Of a DNA stretch of 64,000 nt, positions 1-13,900 are shown one piece after another. The position numbers were made by a program, and so were the translations under genes. The DNA lies in NCBI GenBank assembly GCA_040954595.2, contig CM082593.2, positions 868,001 to 932,000 on the forward strand, given 5' to 3'. Source of the stretch: Balanoglossus misakiensis (taxonomy: Eukaryota; Hemichordata). Under the pieces are notes generated by a model. It was not told where the DNA came from, did no database searches, and was given only the letters and a program-made list of their open reading frames with translations. How positions within the stretch are numbered: the stretch's first letter is position 1; each line of letters begins with the position of its first letter.

Positions 1-208
1 ATGATTTTCATGAGCTATAACCCATGGTTTTTGTCCAAAAACCACCAAATTTTGAAATTTCGCGAAGTCGAAAAATTGACATTTCTGGATGATTTTCATG
101 AGCTATAACCCATGGTTTTTGTCCAAAAACCACCAAATTTTGAAATTTCGCGAAGTCGAAAAATTGACATTTCTGGATGATTTTCATGAGCTATAACCCA
201 TGGTTTTT

Positions 209-2487
209 ATCCAAAAACCACCAAATTTTGAAATTTCGCGAAGTCGAAAAATTGACATTTCTGGATGATTTTCATGAGCTATAACCCATGGTTTTTATCC
301 AAAAACCACCAAATTTTGAAATTTCGCGAAGTCGAAAAATTGACATTTCTGGATGATTTTCATGAGCTATAACCCATGGTTTTTATCCAAAAACCACCAA
401 ATTTTGAAATTTCGCGAAGTCGAAAAATTGACATTTCTGGATGATTTTCATGAGCTATAACCCATGGTTTTTATCCAAAAACCACCAAATTTTGAAATTT
501 CGCGAAGTCGAAAAATTGACATTTCTGGATGATTTTCATGAGCTATAACCCATGGTTTTTATCCAAAAACCACCGAATTTTGAAATTTCGCGAAGTCGAA
601 AAATTGACATTTCTGGATGATTTTCATGAGCTATAACCCATGGTTTTTATCCAAAAACCACCAAATTTTGAAATTTCGCGAAGTCGAAAAATTGACATTT
701 CTGGATGATTTTCATGAGCTATAACCCATGGTTTTTATCCAAAAACCACCAAATTTTGAAATTTCGCGAAGTCGAAAAATTGACATTTCTGGATGATTTT
801 CATGAGCTATAACCCATGGTTTTTATCCAAAAACCACCAAATTTTGAAATTTCGCGAAGTCGAAAAATTGACATTTCTGGATGATTTTCATGAGCTATAA
901 CCCATGGTTTTTATCCAAAAACCACCGAATTTTGAAATTTCGCGAAGTCGAAAAATTGACATTTCTGGATGATTTTCATGAGCTATAACCCATGGTTTTT
1001 ATCCAAAAACCACCGAATTTTGAAATTTCGCGAAGTCGAAAAATTGACATTTCTGGATGATTTTCATGAGCTATAACCCATGGTTTTTATCCAAAAACCA
1101 CCAAATTTTGAAATTTCGCGAAGTCGAAAAATTGACATTTCTGGATGTTTTTCATGAGCTATAACCCATGGTTTTTATCCAAAAACCACCAAATTTTGAA
1201 ATTTCGCGAAGTCGAAAAATTGACATTTCTGGATGATTTTCATGAGCTATAACCCATGGTTTTTATCCAAAAACCACCGAATTTTGAAATTTCGCGAAGT
1301 CGAAAAATTGACATTTCTGGATGATTTTCATGAGCTATAACCCATGGTTTTTGTCCAAAAACCACCAAATTTTGAAATTTCGCCAAGTCGAAAAATTGAC
1401 ATTTCAGGATGATTTTCATGAGCTATAACCCATGGTTTTTGTCCAAAAACCACCAAATTTTGAAATTTCGCGAAGTCGAAAAATTGACATTTCTGGATGA
1501 TTTTCATGAGCTATAACCCATGGTTTTTGTCCAAAAACCACCAAATTTTGAAATTTCGCGAAGTCGAAAAATTGACATTTCTGGATGATTTTCATGAGCT
1601 ATAACCCATGGTTTTTGTCCAAAAACCACCAAATTTTGAAATTTCGCGAAGTCGAAAAATTGACATTTCTGGATGATTTTCATGAGCTATAACCCATGGT
1701 TTTTGTCCAAAAACCACCAAATTTTGAAATTTCGCGAAGTCGAAAAATTGACATTTCTGGATGATTTTCATGAGCTATAACCCATGGTTTTTGTCCAAAA
1801 ACCACCAAATTTTGAAATTTCGCGAAGTCGAAAAATTGACATTTCTGGATGATTTTCATGAGCTATAACCCATGGTTTTTGTCCAAAAACCACCAAATTT
1901 TGAAATTTCGCGAAGTCGAAAAATTGACATTTCTGGATGATTTTCATGAGCTATAACCCATGGTTTTTGTCCAAAAACCACCAAATTTTGAAATTTCGCG
2001 AAGTCGAAAAATTGACATTTCTGGATGATTTTCATGAGCTATAACCCATGGTTTTTGTCCAAAAACCACCAAATTTTGAAATTTCGCGAAGTCGAAAAAT
2101 TGACATTTCTGGATGATTTTCATGAGCTATAACCCATGGTTTTTGTCCAAAAACCACCAAATTTTGAAATTTCGCGAAGTCGAAAAATTGACATTTCTGG
2201 ATGATTTTCATGAGCTATAACCCATGGTTTTTGTCCAAAAACCACCAAATTTTGAAATTTCGCGAAGTCGAAAAATTGACATTTCTGGATGATTTTCATG
2301 AGCTATAACCCATGGCTTTTGTCCAAAAACCACCAAATTTTGAAATTTCGCGAAGTCGAAAAATTGACATTTTCTGGATGATTTTCATGAGCTATAACCC
2401 ATGGCTTTTGTCCAAAAACCACCAAATTTTGAAATTTCGCGAAGTCGAAAAATTGACATTTCTGGATGATTTTCATGAGCTATAACT
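209..2487. repeat. Higher-order repeat, copy 1 (part of about 36 monomers)
   Basis: An ordered series of monomer variants that recurs downstream. It runs: switch from gtcc to atcc at 209, caccgaa variants at 575, 927 and 1015, a ctggatgttttt variant at 1141, a cgcc/atttcagg monomer near 1401, catggctttt at 2316 and 2405, and ataactcatgg at 2487. The limits given are the first and last diagnostic variants, not the true duplication borders. Confidence 0.85.
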
Positions 2488-3378
2488 CATGGTTTTTGTC
2501 CAAAAACCACCAAATTTTGAAATTTCGCGAAGTCGAAAAATTGACATTTCTGGATGATTTCATGAGCTATAACCCATGGTTTTTGTCCAAAAACCACCAA
2601 ATTTTGAAATTTCGCGAAGTCGAAAAATTGACATTTCTGGATGATTTTCATGAGCTATAACCCATGGTTTTTGTCCAAAAACCACCAAATTTTGAAATTT
2701 CCGCGAAGTCGAAAAATTGACATTTCTGGATGATTTTCATGAGCTATAACCCATGGTTTTTGTCCAAAAACCACCAAATTTTGAAATTTCGCGAAGTCGA
2801 AAAATTGACATTTCTGGATGATTTTCATGAGCTATAACCCATGGTTTTTGTCCAAAACCACCAAATTTTGAAATTTCGCGAAGTCGAAAAATTGACATTT
2901 CTGGATGATTTTCATGAGCTATAACCCATGGTTTTTGTCCAAAAACCACCAAATTTTGAAATTTCGCGAAGTCGAAAAATTGACATTTCTGGATGATTTT
3001 CATGAGCTATAACCCTATGGTTTTTGTCCAAAAACCACCAAATTTTGAAATTTCGCGAAGTCGAAAAATTGACATTTCTGGATGATTTTCATGAGCTATA
3101 ACCCATGGTTTTTGTCCAAAAACCACCAAATTTTGAAATTTCGCGAAGTCGAAAAAATTGACATTTCTGGATGATTTTCATGAGCTATAACCCATGGTTT
3201 TTGTCCAAAAACCACCAAATTTTGAAATTTCGCGAAGTCGAAAAATTGACATTTCTGGATGATTTTCATGAGCTATAACCCATGGTTTTTGTCCAAAAAC
3301 CACCAAATTTTGAAATTTCGCGAAGTCGAAAAATTGACATTTCTGGATGATTTTCATGAGCTATAACCCATGGTTTTT

Positions 3379-5569
3379 ATCCAAAAACCACCAAATTTTG
3401 AAATTTCGCGAAGTCGAAAAATTGACATTTCTGGATGATTTTCATGAGCTATAACCCATGGTTTTTATCCAAAAACCACCAAATTTTGAAATTTCGCGAA
3501 GTCGAAAAATTGACATTTCTGGGATGATTTTCATGAGCTATAACCCATGGTTTTTATCCAAAAACCACCAAATTTTGAAATTTCGCGAAGTCGAAAAATT
3601 GACATTTCTGGATGATTTTCATGAGCTATAACCCATGGTTTTTTATCCAAAAACCACCAAATTTTGAAATTTCGCGAAGTCGAAAAATTGACATTTCTGG
3701 ATGATTTTCATGAGCTATAACCCATGGTTTTTATCCAAAAACCACCAATTTTGAAATTTCGCGAAGTCGAAAAATTGACATTTCTGGATGATTTTCATGA
3801 GCTATAACCCATGGTTTTTATCCAAAAACCACCAAATTTTGAAATTTCGCGAAGTCGAAAAATTGACATTTCTGGATGATTTTCATGAGCTATAACCCAT
3901 GGTTTTTATCCAAAAACCACCAAATTTTGAAATTTCGCGAAGTCGAAAAATTGACATTTCTGGATGATTTTCATGAGCTATAACCCATGGTTTTTATCCA
4001 AAAACCACCAAATTTTTGAAATTTCGCGAAGTCGAAAAATTGACATTTCTGGATGATTTTCATGAGCTATAACCCATGGTTTTTATCCAAAAACCACCGA
4101 ATTTTGAAATTTCGCGAAGTCGAAAAATTGACATTTCTGGATGATTTTCATGAGCTATAACCCATGGTTTTTATCCAAAAACCACCGAATTTTGAAATTT
4201 CGCGAAGTCGAAAAATTGACATTTCTGGATGATTTTCATGAGCTATAACCCATGGTTTTTATCCAAAAACCACCAAATTTTGAAATTTCGCGAAGTCGAA
4301 AAATTGACATTTCTGGATGTTTTTCATGAGCTATAACCCATGGTTTTTATCCAAAAACCACCAAATTTTGAAATTTCGCGAAGTCGAAAAATTGACATTT
4401 CTGGATGATTTTCATGAGCTATAACCCATGGTTTTTATCCAAAAACCACCGAATTTTGAAATTTCGCGAAGTCGAAAAATTGACATTTCTGGATGATTTT
4501 CATGAGCTATAACCCATGGTTTTTGTCCAAAAACCACCAAATTTTGAAATTTCGCGAAGTCGAAAAATTGACATTTCAGGATGATTTTCATGAGCTATAA
4601 CCCATGGTTTTTGTCCAAAAACCACCAAATTTTGAAATTTCGCGAAGTCGAAAAATTGACATTTCTGGATGATTTTCATGAGCTATAACCCATGGTTTTT
4701 GTCCAAAAACCACCAAATTTTGAAATTTCGCGAAGTCGAAAAATTGACATTTCTGGATGATTTTCATGAGCTATAACCCATGGTTTTTGTCCAAAAACCA
4801 CCAAATTTTGAAATTTCGCGAAGTCGAAAAATTGACATTTCTGGATGATTTTCATGAGCTATAACCCATGGTTTTTGTCCAAAAACCACCAAATTTTGAA
4901 ATTTCGCGAAGTCGAAAAATTGACATTTCTGGATGATTTTCATGAGCTATAACCCATGGTTTTTGTCCAAAAACCACCAAATTTTGAAATTTCGCGAAGT
5001 CGAAAAATTGACATTTCTGGATGATTTTCATGAGCTATAACCCATGGTTTTTGTCCAAAAACCACCAAATTTTGAAATTTCGCGAAGTCGAAAAATTGAC
5101 ATTTCTGGATGATTTTCATGAGCTATAACCCATGGTTTTTGTCCAAAAACCACCAAATTTTGAAATTTCGCGAAGTCGAAAATTGACATTTCTGGATGAT
5201 TTTCATGAGCTATAACCCATGTTTTTGTCCAAAAACCACCAAATTTTGAAATTTCGCGAAGTCGAAAAATTGACATTTCTGGATGATTTTCATGAGCTAT
5301 AACCCATGGTTTTTGTCCAAAAACCACCAAATTTTGAAATTTCGCGAAGTCGAAAAATTGACATTTCTGGATGATTTTCATGAGCTATAACCCATGGTTT
5401 TTGTCCAAAAACCAACCAAATTTTGAAATTTCGCGAAGTCGAAAAATTGACATTTCTGGATGATTTTCATGAGCTATAACCCATGGCTTTTGTCCAAAAA
5501 CCACCAAATTTTGAAATTTCGCGAAGTCGAAAAATTGACATTTCTGGATGATTTTCATGAGCTATAACT
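3379..5569. repeat. Higher-order repeat, copy 2
   Basis: The same variant order as at 209-2487. The atcc switch is at 3379, caccgaa variants at 4099 and 4187, the ctggatgttttt variant at 4313, atttcagg at 4573, catggctttt at 5487 and ataactcatgg at 5569. Most pairs are offset by 3170-3172 bp, close to 36 x 88. The last pair is offset by 3082 bp because copy 2 has one fewer catggctttt monomer. Single-base indels are mostly not shared between copies. Confidence 0.85.
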
Positions 5570-8500
5570 CATGGTTTTTGTCCAAAAACCACCAAATTTT
5601 GAAATTTCGCGAAGTCGAAAAATTGACATTTCTGGATGATTTTCATGAGCTATAACCCATGGTTTTTGTCCAAAAACCACCAAATTTTGAAATTTCGCGA
5701 AGTCGAAAAATTGACATTTCTGGATGATTTTCATGAGCTATAACCCATGGTTTTTGTCCAAAAACCACCAAATTTTGAAATTTCGCGAAGTCGAAAAATT
5801 GACATTTCTGGATGATTTTCATGAGCTATAACCCATGGTTTTTGTCCAAAAACACCAAATTTTGAAATTTCGCGAAGTCGAAAAATTGACATTTCTGGAT
5901 GATTTTCATGAGCTATAACCCATGGTTTTTGTCCAAAAACCACCAAATTTTGAAATTTCGCGAAGTCGAAAAATTGACATTTCTGGATGATTTTCATGAG
6001 CTATAACCCATGGTTTTTGTCCAAAAACCACCAAATTTTGAAATTTCGCGAAGTCGAAAAATTGACATTTCTGGATGATTTTCATGAGCTATAACCCATG
6101 GTTTTTGTCCAAAAACCACCAAATTTTGAAATTTCGCGAAGTCGAAAAATTGACATTTCTGGATGATTTTCATGAGCTATAACCCATGGTTTTTGTCCAA
6201 AAACCACCAAATTTTGAAAATTTCGCGAAGTCGAAAAATTGACATTTCTGGATGATTTTCATGAGCTATAACCCATGGTTTTTGTCCAAAAACCACCAAA
6301 TTTTGAAATTTCCCGAAGTCGAAAAATTGACATTTCTGGATGATTTTCATGAGCTATAACCCATGGTTTTTGTCCAAAAACCACCAAATTTTGAAATTTC
6401 GCGAAGTCGAAAAATTGACATTTCTGGATGATTTTCATGAGCTATAACCCATGGTTTTTGTCCAAAAACCACCAAATTTTGAAATTTCCGAAGTCGAAAA
6501 ATTGACATTTCTGGATGATTTTCATGAGCTATAACCCATGGTTTTTGTCCAAAAACCACCAAATTTTGAAATTTCGCGAAGTCGAAAAATTGACATTTCT
6601 GGATGATTTTCATGAGCTTTAACCCATGGTTTTTGTCCAAAAACCACCAAATTTTGAAATTTCGCCGAAGTCGAAAAATTGACATTTCTGGATGATTTTC
6701 ATGAGCTATAACCCATGGTTTTTGTCCAAAAACCACCAGAATTTTGAAATTTCGCGAAGTCGAAAAATTGACATTTCTGGATGATTTTCATGAGCTATAA
6801 CCCATGGTTTTTGTCCAAAAACCACCAAATTTTGAAATTTCGCGAAGTCGAAAAATTGACATTTCTGGATGATTTTCATGAGCTATAACCCATGGTTTTT
6901 GTCCAAAAACCACCAAATTTTGAAATTTCGCGAAGTCGAAAAATTGACATTTCTGGATGATTTTCATGAGCTATAACCCATGGTTTTTGTCCAAAAACCA
7001 CCAAATTTTGAAATTTCGCGAAGTCGAAAAATTGACATTTCTGGATGATTTTCATGAGCTATAACCCATGGTTTTTGTCCAAAAACCACCAAATTTTGAA
7101 ATTTCGCGAAGTCGAAAAATTGACATTTCTGGATGATTTTCATGAGCTATAACCCATGGTTTTTGTCCAAAAACCACCAAATTTTGAAATTTCGCGAAGT
7201 CGAAAAATTGACATTTCTGGATGATTTTCATGAGCTATAACCCATGGTTTTTGTCCAAAAACCACCAAATTTTGAAATTTCGCGAAGTCGAAAAATTGAC
7301 ATTTCTGGATGATTTTCATGAGCTATAACCCATGGTTTTTGTCCAAAAACCACCAAATTTTGAAATTTCGCGAAGTCGAAAAATTGACATTTCTGGATGA
7401 TTTTCATGAGCTATAACCCATGGTTTTTGTCCAAAAACCACCAAATTTTGAAATTTCGCGAAGTCGAAAAATTGACATTTCTGGATGATTTTCATGAGCT
7501 ATAACCCATGGTTTTTGTCCAAAAACCACCAAATTTTGAAATTTCGCGAAGTCGAAAAATTGACATTTCTGGATGATTTTCATGAGCTATAACCCATGGT
7601 TTTTGTCCAAAAACCACCAAATTTTGAAATTTCGCGAAGTCGAAAAATTGACATTTCTGGATGATTTTCATGAGCTATAACCCATGGTTTTTGTCCAAAA
7701 ACCACCAAATTTTGAAATTTCGCGAAGTCGAAAAATTGACATTTCTGGATGATTTTCATGAGCTATAACCCATGGTTTTTGTCCAAAAACCACCAAATTT
7801 TGAAATTTCGCGAAGTCGAAAAATTGACATTTCTGGATGATTTTCATGAGCTATAACCCATGGTTTTTGTCCAAAAACCCACCAAATTTTGAAATTTCGC
7901 GAAGTCGAAAAATTGACATTTCTGGATGATTTTCATGAGCTATAACCCATGGTTTTTGTCCAAAAACCACCAAATTTTGAAATTTCGCGAAGTCGAAAAA
8001 TTGACATTTCTGGATGATTTTCATGAGCTATAACCCATGGTTTTTGTCCAAAAACCACCAAATTTTGAAATTTCGCGAAGTCGAAAAATTGACATTTCTG
8101 GATGATTTTCATGAGCTATAACCCATGGTTTTTGTCCAAAAACCACCAAATTTTGAAATTTCGCGAAGTCGAAAAATTGACATTTCTGGATGATTTTCAT
8201 GAGCTATAACCCATGGTTTTTGTCCAAAAACCACCAAATTTTGAAATTTCGCGAAGTCGAAAAATTGACATTTCTGGATGATTTTCATGAGCTATAACCC
8301 ATGGTTTTTGTCCAAAAACCACCAAATTTTGAAATTTCGCGAAGTCGAAAAATTGACATTTCTGGATGATTTTCATGAGCTATAACCCATGGTTTTTGTC
8401 CAAAAACCACCAAATTTTGAAATTTCGCGAAGTCGAAAAATTGACATTTCTGGATGATTTTCATGAGCTATAACCCATGGTTTTTGTCCAAAAACCACCA

Positions 8501-10800
8501 AATTTTGAAATTTCGCGAAGTCGAAAAATTGACATTTCTGGATGATTTTCATGAGCTATAACCCATGGTTTTTGTCCAAAAACCACCAAATTTTGAAATT
8601 TCGCGAAGTCGAAAAATTGACATTTCTGGATGATTTTCATGAGCTATAACCCATGGTTTTTGTCCAAAAACCACCAAATTTGAAATTTCGCGAAGTCGAA
8701 AAATTTGACATTTCTGGATGATTTTCATGAGCTATAACCCATGGTTTTTGTCCAAAAACCACCAAATTTTGAAATTTCGCGAAGTCGAAAAATTGACATT
8801 TCTGGATGATTTTCATGAGCTATAACCCATGGTTTTTGTCCAAAAACCACCAAATTTTGAAATTTCGCGAAGTCGAAAAATTGACATTTCTGGATGATTT
8901 TCATGAGCTATAACCCATGGTTTTTGTCCAAAACCACCAAATTTTGAAATTTTCCCGAAGTCGAAAAATTGACATTTCTGGATGATTTTCATGAGCTATA
9001 ACCCATGGTTTTTGTCCAAAAACCACCAAATTTTGAAATTTCGCGAAGTCGAAAAATTGACATTTCTGGATGATTTTCATGAGCTATAACCCATGGTTTT
9101 TGTCCAAAAACCACCAAATTTTGAAATTTCGCCGAAGTCGAAAAATTGACATTTCTGGATGATTTTCATGAGCTATAACCCATGGTTTTTGTCCAAAAAC
9201 CACCAAATTTTGAAATTTCGCCAAGTCGAAAAATTGACATTTCTGGATGATTTTCATGAGCTATAACCCATGGTTTTTGTCCAAAAACCACCAAATTTTG
9301 AAATTTCGCCAAGTCGAAAAATTGACATTTCTGGATGATTTTCATGAGCTATAACCCATGGTTTTTGTCCAAAAACCACCAAATTTTGAAATTTCGCGAA
9401 GTCGAAAAATTGACATTTCTGGATGATTTTCATGAGCTATAACCCATGGTTTTTGTCCAAAAACCACCAAATTTTGAAATTTCGCGAAGTCGAAAAATTG
9501 ACATTTCTGGATGATTTTCATGAGCTATAACCCATGGTTTTTGTCCAAAAACCACCAAATTTTGAAATTTCGCGAAGTCGAAAAATTGACATTTCTGGAT
9601 GATTTTCATGAGCTATAACCCATGGTTTTTGTCCAAAAACCACCAAATTTTGAAATTTCGCGAAGTCGAAAAATTGACATTTCTGGATGATTTTCATGAG
9701 CTATAACCCATGGTTTTTGTCCAAAAACCACCAAATTTTGAAATTTCGCGAAGTCGAAAAATTGACATTTCTGGATGATTTTCATGAGCTATAACCCATG
9801 GTTTTTGTCCAAAAACCACCAAATTTTGAAATTTCGCGAAGTCGAAAAATTGACATTTCTGGATGATTTTCATGAGCTATAACCCATGGTTTTTGTCCAA
9901 AAACCACCAATTTTGAAATTTCGCGAAGTCGAAAAATTGACATTTCTGGATGATTTTCATGAGCTATAACCCATGGTTTTTGTCCAAAAACCACCAAATT
10001 TTGAAATTTCGCGAAGTCGAAAAAATTGACATTTCTGGATGATTTTCATGAGCTATAACCCATGGTTTTTGTCCAAAAACCACCAAATTTTGAAATTTCG
10101 CGAAGTCGAAAAATTGACATTTCTGGATGATTTTCATGAGCTATAACCCATGGTTTTTGTCCAAAAACCACCAAATTTTGAAATTTCCCGAAGTCGAAAA
10201 ATTGACATTTCTGGATGATTTTCATGAGCTATACCCATTGTTTTTGTCCAAAAACCACCAAATTTTGAAATTTCGGCGAAGTCGAAAAATCGACATTTCT
10301 GGATGATTTTCATGAGCTATAACCCATGGTTTTTGTCCAAAAACCACCAAATTTTGAATTTCCGAAGTCGAAAAATTGACATTTCTGGATGATTTTCATG
10401 AGCTATAACCCATGGTTTTTGTCCAAAACCACCAAATTTTGAAATTTCGCCAAGTCGAAAAATTGACATTTCTGGATGATTTTCATGAGCTATAACCCAT
10501 GGTTTTTGTCCAAAAACCACCAAAATTTGAAATTTCGCCAAGTCGAAAAATTGACATTTCTGGATGATTTTCATGAGCTATAACCCATGGTTTTTGTCCA
10601 AAAACCACCAAATTTTGAAATTTCGCCGAAGTCGAAAAATTGACATTTCTGGATGATTTTCATGAGCTATAACCCATGGTTTTTGTCCAAAAACCACAAC
10701 AAATTTGGAAATTTCGCCAAGTCGAAAAATTGACATTTCTGGATGATTTTCATGAGCTATAACCCATGGTTTTTGTCCAAAAACCACCAAATTTGAAATT

Positions 10801-10900
10801 NNNNNNNNNNNNNNNNNNNNNNNNNNNNNNNNNNNNNNNNNNNNNNNNNNNNNNNNNNNNNNNNNNNNNNNNNNNNNNNNNNNNNNNNNNNNNNNNNNNN
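10801..10900. other. Assembly gap (100 N)
   Basis: Exactly 100 N bases separate the two satellite arms. A round 100 is a common placeholder for a gap of unknown size. The real distance, and even the relative orientation of the two arms, is therefore not proven by this sequence. Confidence 0.97.
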
Positions 10901-13900
10901 TAAAATTAGCCGATTTTTGAAAAAACTATGGTTTAGCACTGGAAAATCATCAAAAAATGAGAAGTTTCAATTTCCGATTTCATTGAGAATACACATCTCG
11001 TGAGAGTCAAAATTAGGCCGATTTTTGAAAAAACCATGGGTTATAGCTCAGGAAAATCATCAAAAAATGAGAATTTTTCGATTTTGCGGAATGTCAAAAT
11101 TAGGCCGATTTTTGAAAAAACCATGGGTTATAGCTCAGGAAAATCATCAAAAAATGAGAATTTTTCGACTTTGCGGAATTTCAAAATTTGGCCGATTTTT
11201 GAAAAAACCATGGGTTATAGCTCAGGAAAATCATCAAAAAATGAGAATTTTTCGACTTTGCGGAATTTCAAAATTTGGCCGATTTTTGAAAAAAACCATG
11301 GGTTATAGCTCAGGAAAATCATCAAAAAATGAGAATTTTTCGACTTTGCGGAATTTCAAAATTTGGCCGATTTTTGAAAAAACCATGGGTTATAGCTCAG
11401 GAAAATCCTCAAAAAATGAGAATTTTTCGACTTTGCGGAATTTCAAAATTTGGCCGATTTTTGAAAAAACCATGGGTTATAGCTCAGGAAAATCCTCAAA
11501 AAATGAGAATTTTTCGACTTTGCGGAATTTCAAAATTTGGCCGATTTTTGAAAAAACCATGGGTTATAGCTCAGGAAAATCCTCAAAAAATGAGAATTTT
11601 TCGACTTTGCGGAATTTCAAAATTTGGCCGATTTTTGAAAAAACCATGGGTTATAGCTCAGGAAAATCATCAAAAAATGAGAATTTTTCGACTTTGCGGA
11701 ATTTCAAAATTTGGCCGATTTTTGAAAAAACCATGGGTTATAGCTCAGGAAAATCATCAAAAAATGAGAATTTTTCGACTTTGCGGAATTTCAAAATTTG
11801 GCCGATTTTTGAAAAAACCATGGGTTATAGCTCAGGAAAATCATCAAAAAATGAGAATTTTTCGACTTTGCGGAATTTCAAAATTTGGCCGATTTTTGAA
11901 AAAACCATGGGTTATAGCTCAGGAAAATCATCAAAAAATGAGAATTTTTCGACTTTGCGGAATTTCAAAATTTGGCCGATTTTTGAAAAAACCATGGGTT
12001 ATAGCTCAGGAAAATCATCAAAAAATGAGAATTTTTCGACTTTGCGGAATTTCAAAATTTGGCCGATTTTTGAAAAAACCATGGGTTATAGCTCAGGAAA
12101 ATCATCAAAAAATGAGAATTTTTCGACTTTGCGGAATTTCAAAATTTGGCCGATTTTTGAAAAAACCATGGGTTATAGCTCAGGAAAATCATCAAAAAAT
12201 GAGAATTTTTCGACTTTGCGGAATTTCAAAATTTGGCCGATTTTTGAAAAAACCATGGGTTATAGCTCAGGAAAATCATCAAAAAATGGGAATTTTTCGA
12301 CTTTGCGGAATTTCAAAATTTGGCCGATTTTTGAAAAAACCATGGGTTATAGCTCAGGAAAATCATCAAAAAATGAGAATTTTTCGACTTTGCGGAATTT
12401 CAAAATTTGGCCGATTTTTGAAAAAACCATGGGTTATAGCTCAGGAAAATCATCAAAAAATGAGAATTTTTCGACTTTGCGGAATTTCAAAATTTGGCCG
12501 ATTTTTGAAAAAACCATGGGTTATAGCTCAGGAAAATCATCAAAAAATGAGAATTTTTCGACTTTGCGGAATTTCAAAATTTGGCCGATTTTTGAAAAAA
12601 CCATGGGTTATAGCTCAGGAAAATCATCAAAAAATGAGAATTTTTCGACTTTGCGGAATTTCAAAATTTGGCCGATTTTTGAAAAAACCATGGGTTATAG
12701 CTCAGGAAAATCATCAAAAAATGAGAATTTTTCGACTTTGCGGAATTTCAAAATTTGGCCGATTTTTGAAAAAACCATGGGTTATAGCTCAGGAAAATCA
12801 TCAAAAAATGGGAATTTTTCGACTTTGCGGAATTTCAAAATTTGGCCGATTTTTGAAAAAACCATGGGTTATAGCTCAGGAAAATCATCAAAAAATGGGA
12901 ATTTTTCGACTTTGCGGAATTTCAAAATTTGGCCGATTTTTGAAAAAACCATGGGTTATAGCTCAGGAAAATCATCAAAAAATGGGAATTTTTCGACTTT
13001 GCGGAATTTCAAAATTTGGCCGATTTTTGAAAAAACCATGGGTTATAGCTCAGGAAAATCATCAAAAAATGAGAATTTTTCGACTTTGCGGAATTTCAAA
13101 ATTTGGCCGATTTTTGAAAAAACCATGGGTTATAGCTCAGGAAAATCATCAAAAAATGAGAATTTTTCGACTTTGCGGAATTTCAAAATTTGGCCGATTT
13201 TTGAAAAAACCATGGGTTATAGCTCAGGAAAATCATCAAAAAATGAGAATTTTTCGACTTTGCGGAATTTCAAAATTTGGCCGATTTTTGAAAAAACCAT
13301 GGGTTATAGCTCAGGAAAATCATCAAAAAATGAGAATTTTTCGACTTTGCGGAATTTCAAAATTTGGCCGATTTTTGAAAAAACCATGGGTTATAGCTCA
13401 GGAAAATCATCAAAAAATGAGAATTTTTCGACTTTGCGGAATTTCAAAATTTGGCCGATTTTTGAAAAAACCATGGGTTATAGCTCAGGAAAATCATCAA
13501 AAAATGAGAATTTTTCGACTTTGCGGAATTTCAAAATTTGGCCGATTTTTGAAAAAACCATGGGTTATAGCTCAGGAAAATCATCAAAAAATGAGAATTT
13601 TTCGACTTTGCGGAATTTCAAAATTTGGCCGATTTTTGAAAAAACCATGGGTTATAGCTCAGGAAAATCATCAAAAAATGAGAATTTTTCGACTTTGCGG
13701 AATTTCAAAATTTGGCCGATTTTTGAAAAAAACCATGGGTTATAGCTCAGGAAAATCATCAAAAAATGAGAATTTTTCGACTTTGCGGAATTTCAAAATT
13801 TGGCCGATTTTTGAAAAAACCATGGGTTATAGCTCAGGAAAATCATCAAAAAATGAGAATTTTTCGACTTTGCGGAATTTCAAAATTTGGCCGATTTTTG

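Larger units (their letters stand above)
1..10800 (-). repeat. Satellite array, left arm (88-bp monomer)
   Basis: Uninterrupted head-to-tail tandem array with an 88-bp period, about 122 copies, running from the left window edge to the N gap. Each monomer carries an NcoI-type CCATGG core, A/T tracts and a TTTCGCGAAG segment. On the minus strand the monomer contains accatgggttatagctca, the same block as in the right array, hence the minus orientation given here. Most copies differ by single substitutions (gtcc/atcc, caccaaa/caccgaa, cgcgaag/cgccaag). Single-base indels are frequent after about 2300 and dense after 10240. The 88-bp period is not a multiple of three, so no long reading frame survives. 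Short frames of 60-130 codons in it are repeat artefacts. Confidence 0.98.

Noticed and set aside
2466-10939. Short minus- and plus-strand frames of 60-130 codons in the left array
   Set aside because: They are translations of the 88-bp satellite that shift frame every unit and exist only where indels restore phase.
11160-11180. CENP-B box in the satellite monomer (ttttcgactttgcgg)
   Set aside because: The TTCG start matches but the required A and CGGG positions do not. A centromeric role is not shown by the sequence.
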